DNA from: Candidatus Omnitrophota bacterium | GTDB lineage: Bacteria; Ratteibacteria; UBA8468; B48-G9; DTJG01 | DNA length: 7,256 nucleotides | Assembly: GCA_023818725.1 (NCBI GenBank) | Contig: JAMWBX010000059.1 | Location: forward strand, 1 to 7,256 | Reading direction: 5' to 3' | Shown here: positions 1 to 6,806 of the stretch, piece by piece | How positions within the stretch are numbered: the first letter of the stretch is position 1 | Layout: each line of letters begins with the position of its first letter | The notes under the pieces: model-generated | Database searches by the model: none | What the model was told of the DNA's origin: nothing | What the model saw: only the letters and a program-made list of their open reading frames with translations | Made by a program: the position numbers and the translations under genes

Positions 1-2
1 TG

Positions 3-9
3 AAGGAGG
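3..9 (+). promoter_or_regulatory. Shine-Dalgarno site of the A2M gene
   Basis: AAGGAGG lies 6 bases before the ATG at 16, a near-perfect anti-16S match at good spacing. It fixes the start of the A2M gene. It is the only strong Shine-Dalgarno sequence among the four gene starts in the window. The TGA at bases 1-3 could be the stop of an upstream gene, but too little sequence is present to tell. Confidence 0.9.
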
Positions 10-15
10 CAAAGA

Positions 16-3000
16 ATGAAAAGAGTGGTCCTTACCCTCTGTTTTTTCGTTTCAATGTGTTATGGCGACACCATCACAGGAACTGTAATGACTGGCGACA
101 GAAAACCTGTCGCTGATGCCGAAGTTATCATTTCAAAATCGTCAGACCCTCAAACTGTCATAAAAAAATTGATTTCTGATAAAAATGGAAAATTCAGGTT
201 TGCCAATTTAGAAACAGGTTATTACAGGATTGTAGCGAAAAAGGATGCTTTTTGCGATGGCATTCTTGGAAGAATTGAAGTTAATCAGCCAAAGTTTGGA
301 ATTGTAAACTATGAGATTATTTTGAGCAGACCTGGATCTATAAGTGGTTTTGTTTATGATGTTGAAGGAAAAGCCATTTCAGGAGCGGAAATTGAATGTG
401 ATGGAAAGAGGTTCAGGACGGATCTGAAAGGGTTTTATAGAATTGATGGCTTAAAACCAGGAACATTTTATATCAATGCCGCGGCGCCTGGTTTTGTGAA
501 AGGATACAATGGACCGATTGCTGTTGAGGAAAATAAGGAGACAGCAGGAACCAATTTCATTCTTTCTTATGGCGGCAGTATTAAGGGAAGTGTTCTGGAT
601 TTTCAAACAAACAAGCCATTAGGCAAGGTGCATGTAAGTTGTTCTGGACCAATCTATGTTTCGGGTCAGACAGATTCAAACGGAACTTTTTTCCTTGATG
701 GATTAAAACCAGGGAGTTATTCAATATATTTCTACCGCCAGGGATATAAAGAATTTTCAATGAGTTTCAGCGTTTCAGCGCGCCAGGTCCTTGATGGCGG
801 CACCATCAGGCTGAACCTTAGAGACAAATATTTTTACACAGATTCGAGAGAATGGATTTTTACGCCAGGAGAAAAGGTCAAACTTTATTTCAACGCGTTC
901 AGGATACCATCTGTTATGATTGATGTCTATGAGATTGATTTGTTTAACGAGATTAACAGGGCAAAATACACAGACCGATCCATAAACAGTATCTTAAATT
1001 CTGTTGATATTTCAGAAAAAAAACCGATTTTTAGCAAGAAGTTTGATATATCTTATCCTTCCCCTTTGAGTGAGCTGTACGGTAGAAGGATTGTAATCGG
1101 CAATTTCCCTGAAGGTGTTTACATCTGCACAATGAAGCCAGAGGGATCCGGTCAAACCAAACAATGGTTTATTGTCTCGGATGTCGGATTCATATCAAAA
1201 TCCTGCGACGAGAAAAAAGTTTATACAGTGTTTTCTATTTCAAAAGGAAAAGCTCTGGCAGACGCGACAGTTTATACTTTTGATGAACGCTGGAATCTAG
1301 TAAAGGAACTGAAAACCGATAGCGGCGGTCAGTTCAGTTTGAATCAACAGTCCAGAATTGTTGTGAAAGATGGGAAATCCTGCGCTTTTTCAGATGCAAT
1401 TTCCACCGACAATATTTATACCCATAAACGTTCAATATACGCTTTTACAGAAAGGCCTGTATACAGACCTGGACAGACCGTCTATTTTAAGGCGATTTTA
1501 AGGGTTGATAATGGCAGTTTTTACAGAATTGCTGATTTTTCAGAATGCGGTGTGAGAATTTTTGCGCCTGATGATTCTGTTGTTTATGAAACGACGATAA
1601 AGCCAGAAAAAACAGGTTCTATTTACGGACAATGGGAACTTCCCGAAGAGCCGCCGCTTGGAATCTACAGAATTGAATTCCATACAAACGGAAAAGAAGG
1701 AATGAAGGGTACTTGCAATTTCAAGGTTTTTGAATACAGAAAACCTGATTTTGCTATTGAATTAAATCCTGATAAATCTGTCTATCTTCCCGGGGAAAAA
1801 ATCAAGGTTTCTGTTGCAGCAAAATATTATTTTGGCGCGCCTGTTAAAAACTCCGAAGTTATGTGGGCAGTTTACTCAAAGTCAGTTTATGAATGCCAGC
1901 AGGAGTATGAACAGCAGGAAGAATATGGCGGATGGTGGCGTGGATCTCTTGTTTGTTCAGGAAACTCGAAGACCGATGAAAACGGATTTGCTTTGTTTGA
2001 AATACCGGCAAAGCCATCATACGAGAGAAAGGAAATATACACTATCGAAGCGAGAATGATAGATTTAAGCAGAAGGGAAATAACAGGAAGCGTTCAGGTT
2101 GTTGTCCTGCCTGGATGTTTTGAAATTATTCTTTCCACCGAGAAATACATCTATTCGCTGGAGCAAGAGATAGCTGTGAATGTATTGACAAAATACTATT
2201 TCGGGTCTCCTTTGTCTGGAAAGAAACAGTTCAATGTTGTTGCAAGTCAGGAGACGTACGACAGGAAGAAAAGAAGATGGAGTTTCAAGCCGATTCTGGC
2301 GAAAAAATTTTTCCTTGAAGGAGAAAAAACAACAATTAAAATAAAACCAGGAAAAGCAGGCTATATACAAATTGCTGTCCAGGGCATTGATGAGTATAAC
2401 AATATTATTACTGGAACAGGGTATGTCTGGATTACAGAAAAAGATTCTTGTCCCTGCGGGTACGGGAAAAAGGAGATAGAGATTGTTTCCGATAAGAAAG
2501 AATACAGCGTGAATGAGACAGCAAAGATTCTTATAAATACCTCTCATAAGGACATTGATTTTCTCTTCACCATTGAAGGACAAAAATTATTTGAAAGCAG
2601 GATGATAAATATGTCAGGCAATTCCGCACTTTTAGAGATTCCTATCAAATCAGATTATATCCCAAATATTTTTGTTTCGGTGTGCGGGGTTAAAGACAAA
2701 AACTTTATCAGCGCAACCAGGATATTGAGAATTTCCTGCAAGGAAAAATTTCTCAATGTTGAGATCAAACCGGCAAAGAAAGAATTTCAGCCCGGAGAAA
2801 CTGCCCGTTATACAATCAAGACAACTGACAATAAAGGAAATCCAGTTTCCGCTGAATTTTCTCTGGGGGTTGTTGATGAATCAATATATGCCATTTCAGG
2901 TGAACTTGTTCCAAAAATTGAGGACTTTTTTTATGGCAATAAAGAAAACAGGGTATCAACATTTTATTCTTTTTATCGCTGGTTTTATGGAGGCGCGGGA

Positions 3001-5118
3001 AAGGATTTTTCAGCAGCGGATATACGAAAAAATTTCAAGGACACTGCATTCTGGTTGCCTTCTGGCTTCACTGATGAAAATGGGATTGCCAGTGTAAATT
3101 TAAAGTTTCCTGACAATCTTACAACATGGAGGACAACAGTAAGGGCTTTTGATACCGAAACAAAGGTTGGAACAGGCGTTGACAGGGTTATTACCACAAA
3201 ACCGCTTATTGCCAGGCTAATTACGCCGAGATTTTTGGTCGAAGATGATCGACTTTTGATAACCGGCGTGATACACAATTACACTGGAGAAAAGCAGAAG
3301 ATCTTTGCACAGCTTAATGCTACTGGAGTTGAAATTCTGGATGCGAGAGAAAAAACTGTTGAACTTGAAAATGGAAAATCAACCAGGATTGACTGGAAGG
3401 TAAAGGTGAATTCAGCAAGAATCTCAACCTTCACTCTTTTCGCCCGCGGGGATTCTTATAAAGATGGAATGGAACTAACTCTTCCTGTCTTTTTATACGG
3501 AGCAGACGAAAGATATGTTTTTGCCGGTAAATGCGAGGATACAACAACAGATACATTTTATATGCCCGCAGGCGTAATTTTGCCTTCCATAGAGGCAAGA
3601 TCATATATTTACCCTTCAATTGTTTCAGGGCTTTTTACTTCTCTTGACGAGCTTGCAAAATATCCTTATGGTTGCGTTGAACAAACATTGAATGCGTTTC
3701 TGCCTGCCATCCAGGTCGCCCATACTCTTATGAAAATCAAAAAAGAAGACCTCTATTTTCTTGCAAATGACAAAAGGAACTTTGAGAAGATGATTGAGAA
3801 CCTCCCAAAAAAGGTGAACGATGGTCTTATAAAACTTTACAATTATCAGAATGAAGATGGCGGATGGGGCTGGTGGCAGAATGATGCAAGCAATCCTTAC
3901 ATCACATCATATGTTGTTGTTGGGTTTGTTCATGCGAGAAAATGCGGCTACATTGTTAATGAGGAAAAACTTAAAAAAGCAAAAGAATTTCTGAGAAATA
4001 AAATTTCATCGCCAGACAGTGATTTCAATCAAAAAACATTTATGCTTTACGCGCTCAATTATGCTGGAGAAAATGATGCCAGGAAAGTCGATAATATTTA
4101 TGAAAACAGGGATAAATTGAATTCTTATACTCTTGCTCAGCTATGCCTTATTCTGCACCAGATGAATGACAAAAGGGCGCAGGAACTACTCGATTATCTA
4201 TGCAAAAAGCTCGTTAAACCTGGTGAGTCCATTTGTTACTGGCAGGCACAGGACGGTAATTATTCCTGGATAAATAGCAATATTGAAGCGACTGCCTGGG
4301 GGCTTTTGGCGATGCTATCTATTGATCCGAAAAGAGACGAGATTCCAGGAATATTGAGATACCTTGTTATGAATAAAAAAGGTGGAATGTGGTTTTCTAC
4401 AAAAGATACTGCAGTGTGCATTTTTGCTCTAACAGATCTCATAAAGGCGGTTGATGAACTGTCTCCCGATTACATTGTATCTGTTTATGTCAATGATGCA
4501 GTGGCGGCAAAGGAGAAGATTGATAGGACAAATATTGAAAAATTCTCTACAAAAGTGAAGATACCTGGAGAACGTTTTGAACCCGGGAAAGAAAACTTCA
4601 TAAAAATAGAAAAGAATGGAAAAGGGAATCTTTATTACTCTCACGATGTGAACTATTCAGTGAGAGATATTTCAATTTCCGCTTTTGATGGAGGTTTTAA
4701 AATATCAAGAAGATACACTGAATTAGAGGCAAAAGAGAAGTTCGATGAAAAAGGCAATAAGGTGTATGTTTATGATGAGATCAAAAGGGCAGTGAAAAGC
4801 GGAGAAACAATAAGAGTTGAGATAACAATTTCAGGTGGAGAAAAATATGAATATGTGCTGATTGAGGACCCGATTCCAGCGGGTTTCGAGGTTGTCGACC
4901 TGGAAGAAGAACGATACCGGTGGTATTGCAGAAGAGAAGTTAGAGACGAGAAGGTTGCATTTTTTACTTCACTGTGGGGCGGGAAAGAAAAAGAAATTGT
5001 TTATTATCTGAGGGCAGAAACCCCGGGTTTTTATCATGTTCTTCCAGCAAAGGCGCAGTTGATGTATCTTCCTGAAATATGGGGTCGCTCTAGCGGAAAG
5101 ACATTGACGGTTGAATAA
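16..5118 (+). CDS. secreted alpha-2-macroglobulin family protein with intact thioester
   Basis: Complete 1700-residue bacterial A2M, a likely protease trap acting outside the cytoplasm. Residues 1-17 form a signal peptide (KR, then a hydrophobic stretch, probable cut after CYG). Residues 19-267 hold three carboxypeptidase-regulatory-like beta modules. Macroglobulin domains follow: an MG2-type motif near 479 (ERPVYRPGQTVYFKA), MG3 and MG4 each with a KYYFG motif (603-607, 726-730), then MG5 and MG6. The GVVDES motif at 951-956 precedes a candidate bait segment at about 975-1008. The A2M core motif (WLPSGFTDENG, then FPDNLTTW) spans 1013-1038. The thioester motif GCVEQ is at 1219-1223, with Cys1220 and Gln1223 present, so this is the thioester class (like E. 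coli YfhM) and not the YfaS class. DGGWGWW at 1281-1287 is typical of the helical thioester domain. A receptor-binding-like domain (about 1560-1700, EDPIPAGFEV) ends the protein. A strong Shine-Dalgarno sequence sets the start. Length is close to that of E. coli YfhM. The protein carries 25 cysteines, many for an envelope protein. No frameshift is seen. Family assignment is firm; the physiological target is inferred. Confidence 0.95.
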   Translation: MKRVVLTLCFFVSMCYGDTITGTVMTGDRKPVADAEVIISKSSDPQTVIKKLISDKNGKFRFANLETGYYRIVAKKDAFCDGILGRIEVNQPKFGIVNYEIILSRPGSISGFVYDVEGKAISGAEIECDGKRFRTDLKGFYRIDGLKPGTFYINAAAPGFVKGYNGPIAVEENKETAGTNFILSYGGSIKGSVLDFQTNKPLGKVHVSCSGPIYVSGQTDSNGTFFLDGLKPGSYSIYFYRQGYKEFSMSFSVSARQVLDGGTIRLNLRDKYFYTDSREWIFTPGEKVKLYFNAFRIPSVMIDVYEIDLFNEINRAKYTDRSINSILNSVDISEKKPIFSKKFDISYPSPLSELYGRRIVIGNFPEGVYICTMKPEGSGQTKQWFIVSDVGFISKSCDEKKVYTVFSISKGKALADATVYTFDERWNLVKELKTDSGGQFSLNQQSRIVVKDGKSCAFSDAISTDNIYTHKRSIYAFTERPVYRPGQTVYFKAILRVDNGSFYRIADFSECGVRIFAPDDSVVYETTIKPEKTGSIYGQWELPEEPPLGIYRIEFHTNGKEGMKGTCNFKVFEYRKPDFAIELNPDKSVYLPGEKIKVSVAAKYYFGAPVKNSEVMWAVYSKSVYECQQEYEQQEEYGGWWRGSLVCSGNSKTDENGFALFEIPAKPSYERKEIYTIEARMIDLSRREITGSVQVVVLPGCFEIILSTEKYIYSLEQEIAVNVLTKYYFGSPLSGKKQFNVVASQETYDRKKRRWSFKPILAKKFFLEGEKTTIKIKPGKAGYIQIAVQGIDEYNNIITGTGYVWITEKDSCPCGYGKKEIEIVSDKKEYSVNETAKILINTSHKDIDFLFTIEGQKLFESRMINMSGNSALLEIPIKSDYIPNIFVSVCGVKDKNFISATRILRISCKEKFLNVEIKPAKKEFQPGETARYTIKTTDNKGNPVSAEFSLGVVDESIYAISGELVPKIEDFFYGNKENRVSTFYSFYRWFYGGAGKDFSAADIRKNFKDTAFWLPSGFTDENGIASVNLKFPDNLTTWRTTVRAFDTETKVGTGVDRVITTKPLIARLITPRFLVEDDRLLITGVIHNYTGEKQKIFAQLNATGVEILDAREKTVELENGKSTRIDWKVKVNSARISTFTLFARGDSYKDGMELTLPVFLYGADERYVFAGKCEDTTTDTFYMPAGVILPSIEARSYIYPSIVSGLFTSLDELAKYPYGCVEQTLNAFLPAIQVAHTLMKIKKEDLYFLANDKRNFEKMIENLPKKVNDGLIKLYNYQNEDGGWGWWQNDASNPYITSYVVVGFVHARKCGYIVNEEKLKKAKEFLRNKISSPDSDFNQKTFMLYALNYAGENDARKVDNIYENRDKLNSYTLAQLCLILHQMNDKRAQELLDYLCKKLVKPGESICYWQAQDGNYSWINSNIEATAWGLLAMLSIDPKRDEIPGILRYLVMNKKGGMWFSTKDTAVCIFALTDLIKAVDELSPDYIVSVYVNDAVAAKEKIDRTNIEKFSTKVKIPGERFEPGKENFIKIEKNGKGNLYYSHDVNYSVRDISISAFDGGFKISRRYTELEAKEKFDEKGNKVYVYDEIKRAVKSGETIRVEITISGGEKYEYVLIEDPIPAGFEVVDLEEERYRWYCRREVRDEKVAFFTSLWGGKEKEIVYYLRAETPGFYHVLPAKAQLMYLPEIWGRSSGKTLTVE
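70..816 (+). repeat. three tandem carboxypeptidase-regulatory-like modules within the A2M gene
   Basis: Residues 19-103, 106-184 and 187-267 of the A2M share one pattern: ITGTV/ISGFV/IKGSV, a proline or glycine turn (KPVADAEV, KAISGAEI, KPLGKVHV), then DxxGxFxxxxLxxGxYxI (for example DSNGTFFLDGLKPGSYSI). This is the carboxypeptidase-regulatory/SusC-plug type of seven-stranded beta module of about 80 residues. The copies are diverged at the protein level and are not DNA repeats. Such modules usually mediate spacing or binding at the cell surface; their role here is inferred. Confidence 0.8.
3670..3684 (+). other. thioester motif GCVEQ of the A2M
   Basis: Codons 1219-1223 read GGT TGC GTT GAA CAA, giving Gly-Cys-Val-Glu-Gln. 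In A2M and complement C3/C4 the Cys and Gln side chains condense into an internal thioester that covalently captures the attacking protease or a nearby surface. The preceding YPYG and the following TLNAFLPA also match bacterial thioester-class A2Ms. All motif residues are present, so the protein should be competent for covalent trapping. Confidence 0.92.
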
Positions 5119-5120
5119 AT

Positions 5121-5786
5121 ATGAACTGGCGCAAAATATTTTTGTTCTTGTTGAGTACTGGACTAATTTTGAGTGCTGAAAATTTTCCGTATAAATGGTC
5201 TTCATACACAACTTTTTTCACACCGAATATTGATGATAGAGGCGTAAACATAGAAAATGCGGCAAGGTATCTTGATGGTTTTATTCTTTTGCCTAAAACG
5301 ATTTTTTCTTTTAATGAGGATGTTTCATCAAGAATTCCTGAAGAACAACTTGGAATTGCGCCAACTCTTTCTGGAGAAAAAAGAGTTATTGGATTTGGGG
5401 GTGGATTATGTCAGGTTGCTTCTACATTATATGCTGCTTCATTGTACGCAGGACTCAGCATTTATGAGAGGAAACCGCATTCAAAACCTGTAAGTTATAT
5501 TCCCGCAGGACTTGATGCTACTGTTTCAAAAGATGAAGGAGTAGACCTTAAGATTTATAATCCTTATAACTGCGAGCTTGCGGTAAGAGCGTTTGTCAAA
5601 GAGAACAGTCTTACTGTTTCAATATACGGAACAAAGCCGATGCCTCGCGAGATAAAAGTTTCAATAACAAAACCAGAAAAATTTGATAATTTCATTTACA
5701 CAGTAACAAGTCGACACATCTTTTCAAATGGCAAAGCTGTTTTTTCTGAAATTGTTTCCAGAGACAGATACATTGCATCCGAATAA
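5121..5786 (+). CDS. secreted VanW-domain protein
   Basis: A 221-residue protein with a signal peptide (NWRK, hydrophobic residues 6-18, probable cut after LSA) followed by one VanW domain. Diagnostic motifs are PKTIFSFNE (58-66), GFGGGLCQVASTLY (91-104) and RKPHSKPVSYIPAGLDATV (117-135). The invariant Cys97 and His120 of the family are present. The C-terminal strand region (FIYTVTSRHIFSNGK, 191-205) also fits. VanW was named from a vancomycin-resistance cluster, but the domain is widespread in bacteria lacking resistance, and its biochemical role is not settled; an envelope or peptidoglycan-related role is usually assumed. This copy is short, without the extra domains that many Firmicute homologues (YoaR type) carry. 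It starts 2 bases after the A2M stop with no clear Shine-Dalgarno sequence, so it is probably read by translational coupling in the same transcript. It should not be taken as evidence of vancomycin resistance. Confidence 0.92.
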   Translation: MNWRKIFLFLLSTGLILSAENFPYKWSSYTTFFTPNIDDRGVNIENAARYLDGFILLPKTIFSFNEDVSSRIPEEQLGIAPTLSGEKRVIGFGGGLCQVASTLYAASLYAGLSIYERKPHSKPVSYIPAGLDATVSKDEGVDLKIYNPYNCELAVRAFVKENSLTVSIYGTKPMPREIKVSITKPEKFDNFIYTVTSRHIFSNGKAVFSEIVSRDRYIASE

Positions 5787-5788
5787 TT

Positions 5789-6688
5789 CTATCTGAATCT
5801 CCTGTGAAGCCAGGTGAACCATTCTTCCGGACTTTCTTTTACATGGTGTTCGATTCTTTCATAAAAGAGCTGGATATTTTTTTGATAATCAGATTCTGTA
5901 TTGTCTGTTTTTACCAGTTTATACGGACCTTCAACAAAGATTGTGTGCCTGAATCCTTTTTTGTGTCGGATAAACACTCCGAACACCTGCGCGTTGTATT
6001 TTCTTGCAAAAACAGCAGGACCTGTCGGCGCCTGAACTTTTTTACCGAAAAAATCCACTGTGGTTCCTTTTCCAGAATGCTGGTCAATCAAAAGACACAG
6101 TGTGTTTCCTTTTCTCAACCAGTCAGATGCGGATGATATGGCTTGACTGAGATGTTGTTTGTTGATTCCATAAACCCCTTTTTTCCGTCTTATTCTGTTC
6201 ATATATCTTGCGAGATACTGGTTGTTTGCATCGCGAGCAATCCATGTAAATGGAAGTTTTTTGTAAGTAAGTGCTGCAATCATAAGAGCAAAGTTTCCTA
6301 AGTGTGCGCTGACAAGTACCACAGGTTTTTTTGAAAGAGAGATTTTTTTCAGATGTTCGATATTGTTGAATTTTATCAGGCCGAGTGCTCTTTCTGGTGT
6401 TATTTTTGTCCAGAGAGCCCACTCAAAGAAAAAAAACACCTGTTTTTCAAAGACTTTTTTAATAAGTGCTTTTTTCTGATTAGGGTTGATCCGATTTTCA
6501 TATGCAGCGTCCAAATTTTTTTTAGCCTTTTTTTTAAGAGAAGGGGAAAAATAATAAAAAAGTCTGCCCGTGATTTTTGCCATCAATGAGTAGCTGGCGC
6601 AGGGCAGAATCTTAACAATATTAAAAACTGCAAAGAATGCAAGATAACCAAAAATATCGGCTATGTATTCTGCTTTTTTTCTTCGCAT
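5789..6688 (-). CDS. LpxL/HtrB-family lysophospholipid acyltransferase with altered active-site motif
   Basis: A 299-residue protein of the usual family length. The N-terminal hydrophobic segment (about 8-30) suits an inner-membrane enzyme facing the cytoplasm. Family blocks occur in order: VLVSAHLGNFALM (124-136), RDANNQYLARYMNRIRRKKGV (152-172), LLIDQHSGKGTTVDFFG (199-215), PTGPAVFARKYNAQV (221-235) and a C-terminal EEWFTWLHRRFR. Members transfer a second acyl chain from acyl-ACP or acyl-CoA to lipid A precursors, or acylate other glycolipids. The family catalytic motif is HX4E/D. Here His129 is present but the acidic position is Ala134 (codon GCT, at bases 6289-6287). A glutamate codon would need two changes to become GCT, so a single read error does not explain it. 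Activity or substrate may therefore differ. An in-frame TAA two codons upstream makes the ATG at 6688 the earliest possible start. No Shine-Dalgarno sequence precedes it. No other lipid A gene is in view, so the substrate is unassigned. Confidence 0.9.
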   Translation of the reverse strand: MRRKKAEYIADIFGYLAFFAVFNIVKILPCASYSLMAKITGRLFYYFSPSLKKKAKKNLDAAYENRINPNQKKALIKKVFEKQVFFFFEWALWTKITPERALGLIKFNNIEHLKKISLSKKPVVLVSAHLGNFALMIAALTYKKLPFTWIARDANNQYLARYMNRIRRKKGVYGINKQHLSQAISSASDWLRKGNTLCLLIDQHSGKGTTVDFFGKKVQAPTGPAVFARKYNAQVFGVFIRHKKGFRHTIFVEGPYKLVKTDNTESDYQKNIQLFYERIEHHVKESPEEWFTWLHRRFR

Positions 6689-6694
6689 GTGTTA

Positions 6695-6723
6695 ATTTTA
6701 CTGCAAAAGCCCTTTTTTTTGAA
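6695..6723 (-). promoter_or_regulatory. candidate promoter of the acyltransferase gene
   Basis: Read on the - strand, TTCAAA (6723-6718), a 17-base spacer and TAAAAT (6700-6695) resemble a sigma-70-type promoter (4 of 6 and 5 of 6 matches). The predicted start of transcription would fall about at the ATG at 6688, giving a very short or absent leader, which fits the missing Shine-Dalgarno sequence. The region is AT-rich, so chance matches are likely. Confidence 0.35.
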
Positions 6724-6730
6724 ACATTTT

Positions 6731-6758
6731 TTGTGCTTTAGGAGATGTCAAGTAAAAT
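6731..6758 (+). promoter_or_regulatory. candidate promoter of hisS
   Basis: TTGTGC (6731-6736), a 16-base spacer and TAAAAT (6753-6758) give a weak -35 and a good -10 box. Transcription would start near 6765, leaving a leader of about 40 bases before the hisS ATG. The -10 box sits in AGTAAAAT, the mirror of the - strand -10 box. No riboswitch or T-box-like structure and no terminator hairpin is evident in the leader. Confidence 0.35.
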
Positions 6759-6806
6759 ATATGTGGGTATGGCAGAAAAACCAATGGGATTTAAAACAAC
6801 GAAAAA

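Noticed and set aside
2065..2583. 172-codon open frame on the - strand inside the A2M gene
   Set aside because: It lies fully opposite conserved MG4-MG5 coding sequence, has no Shine-Dalgarno sequence and resembles no family I know; it looks like a shadow of the + strand codons.
5121..5786. Vancomycin-resistance gene
   Set aside because: VanW domains are widespread outside resistance clusters, and no vanHAX, vanR or vanS gene is present in the window.
6510..6545. T/A homopolymer runs in the acyltransferase gene, a possible slippage or phase-variation site
   Set aside because: They encode a lysine-rich segment (LKKKAKKNL) typical of the family at this place, the frame is intact, and such runs are common throughout this AT-rich window.
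6703..6740. T-rich stretch with a 5-base stem AAAGC/GCTTT, possible terminator
   Set aside because: The stem is short, the loop is about 24 bases, and no T run follows the second arm. It lies between divergent starts where no terminator is needed for the visible genes.
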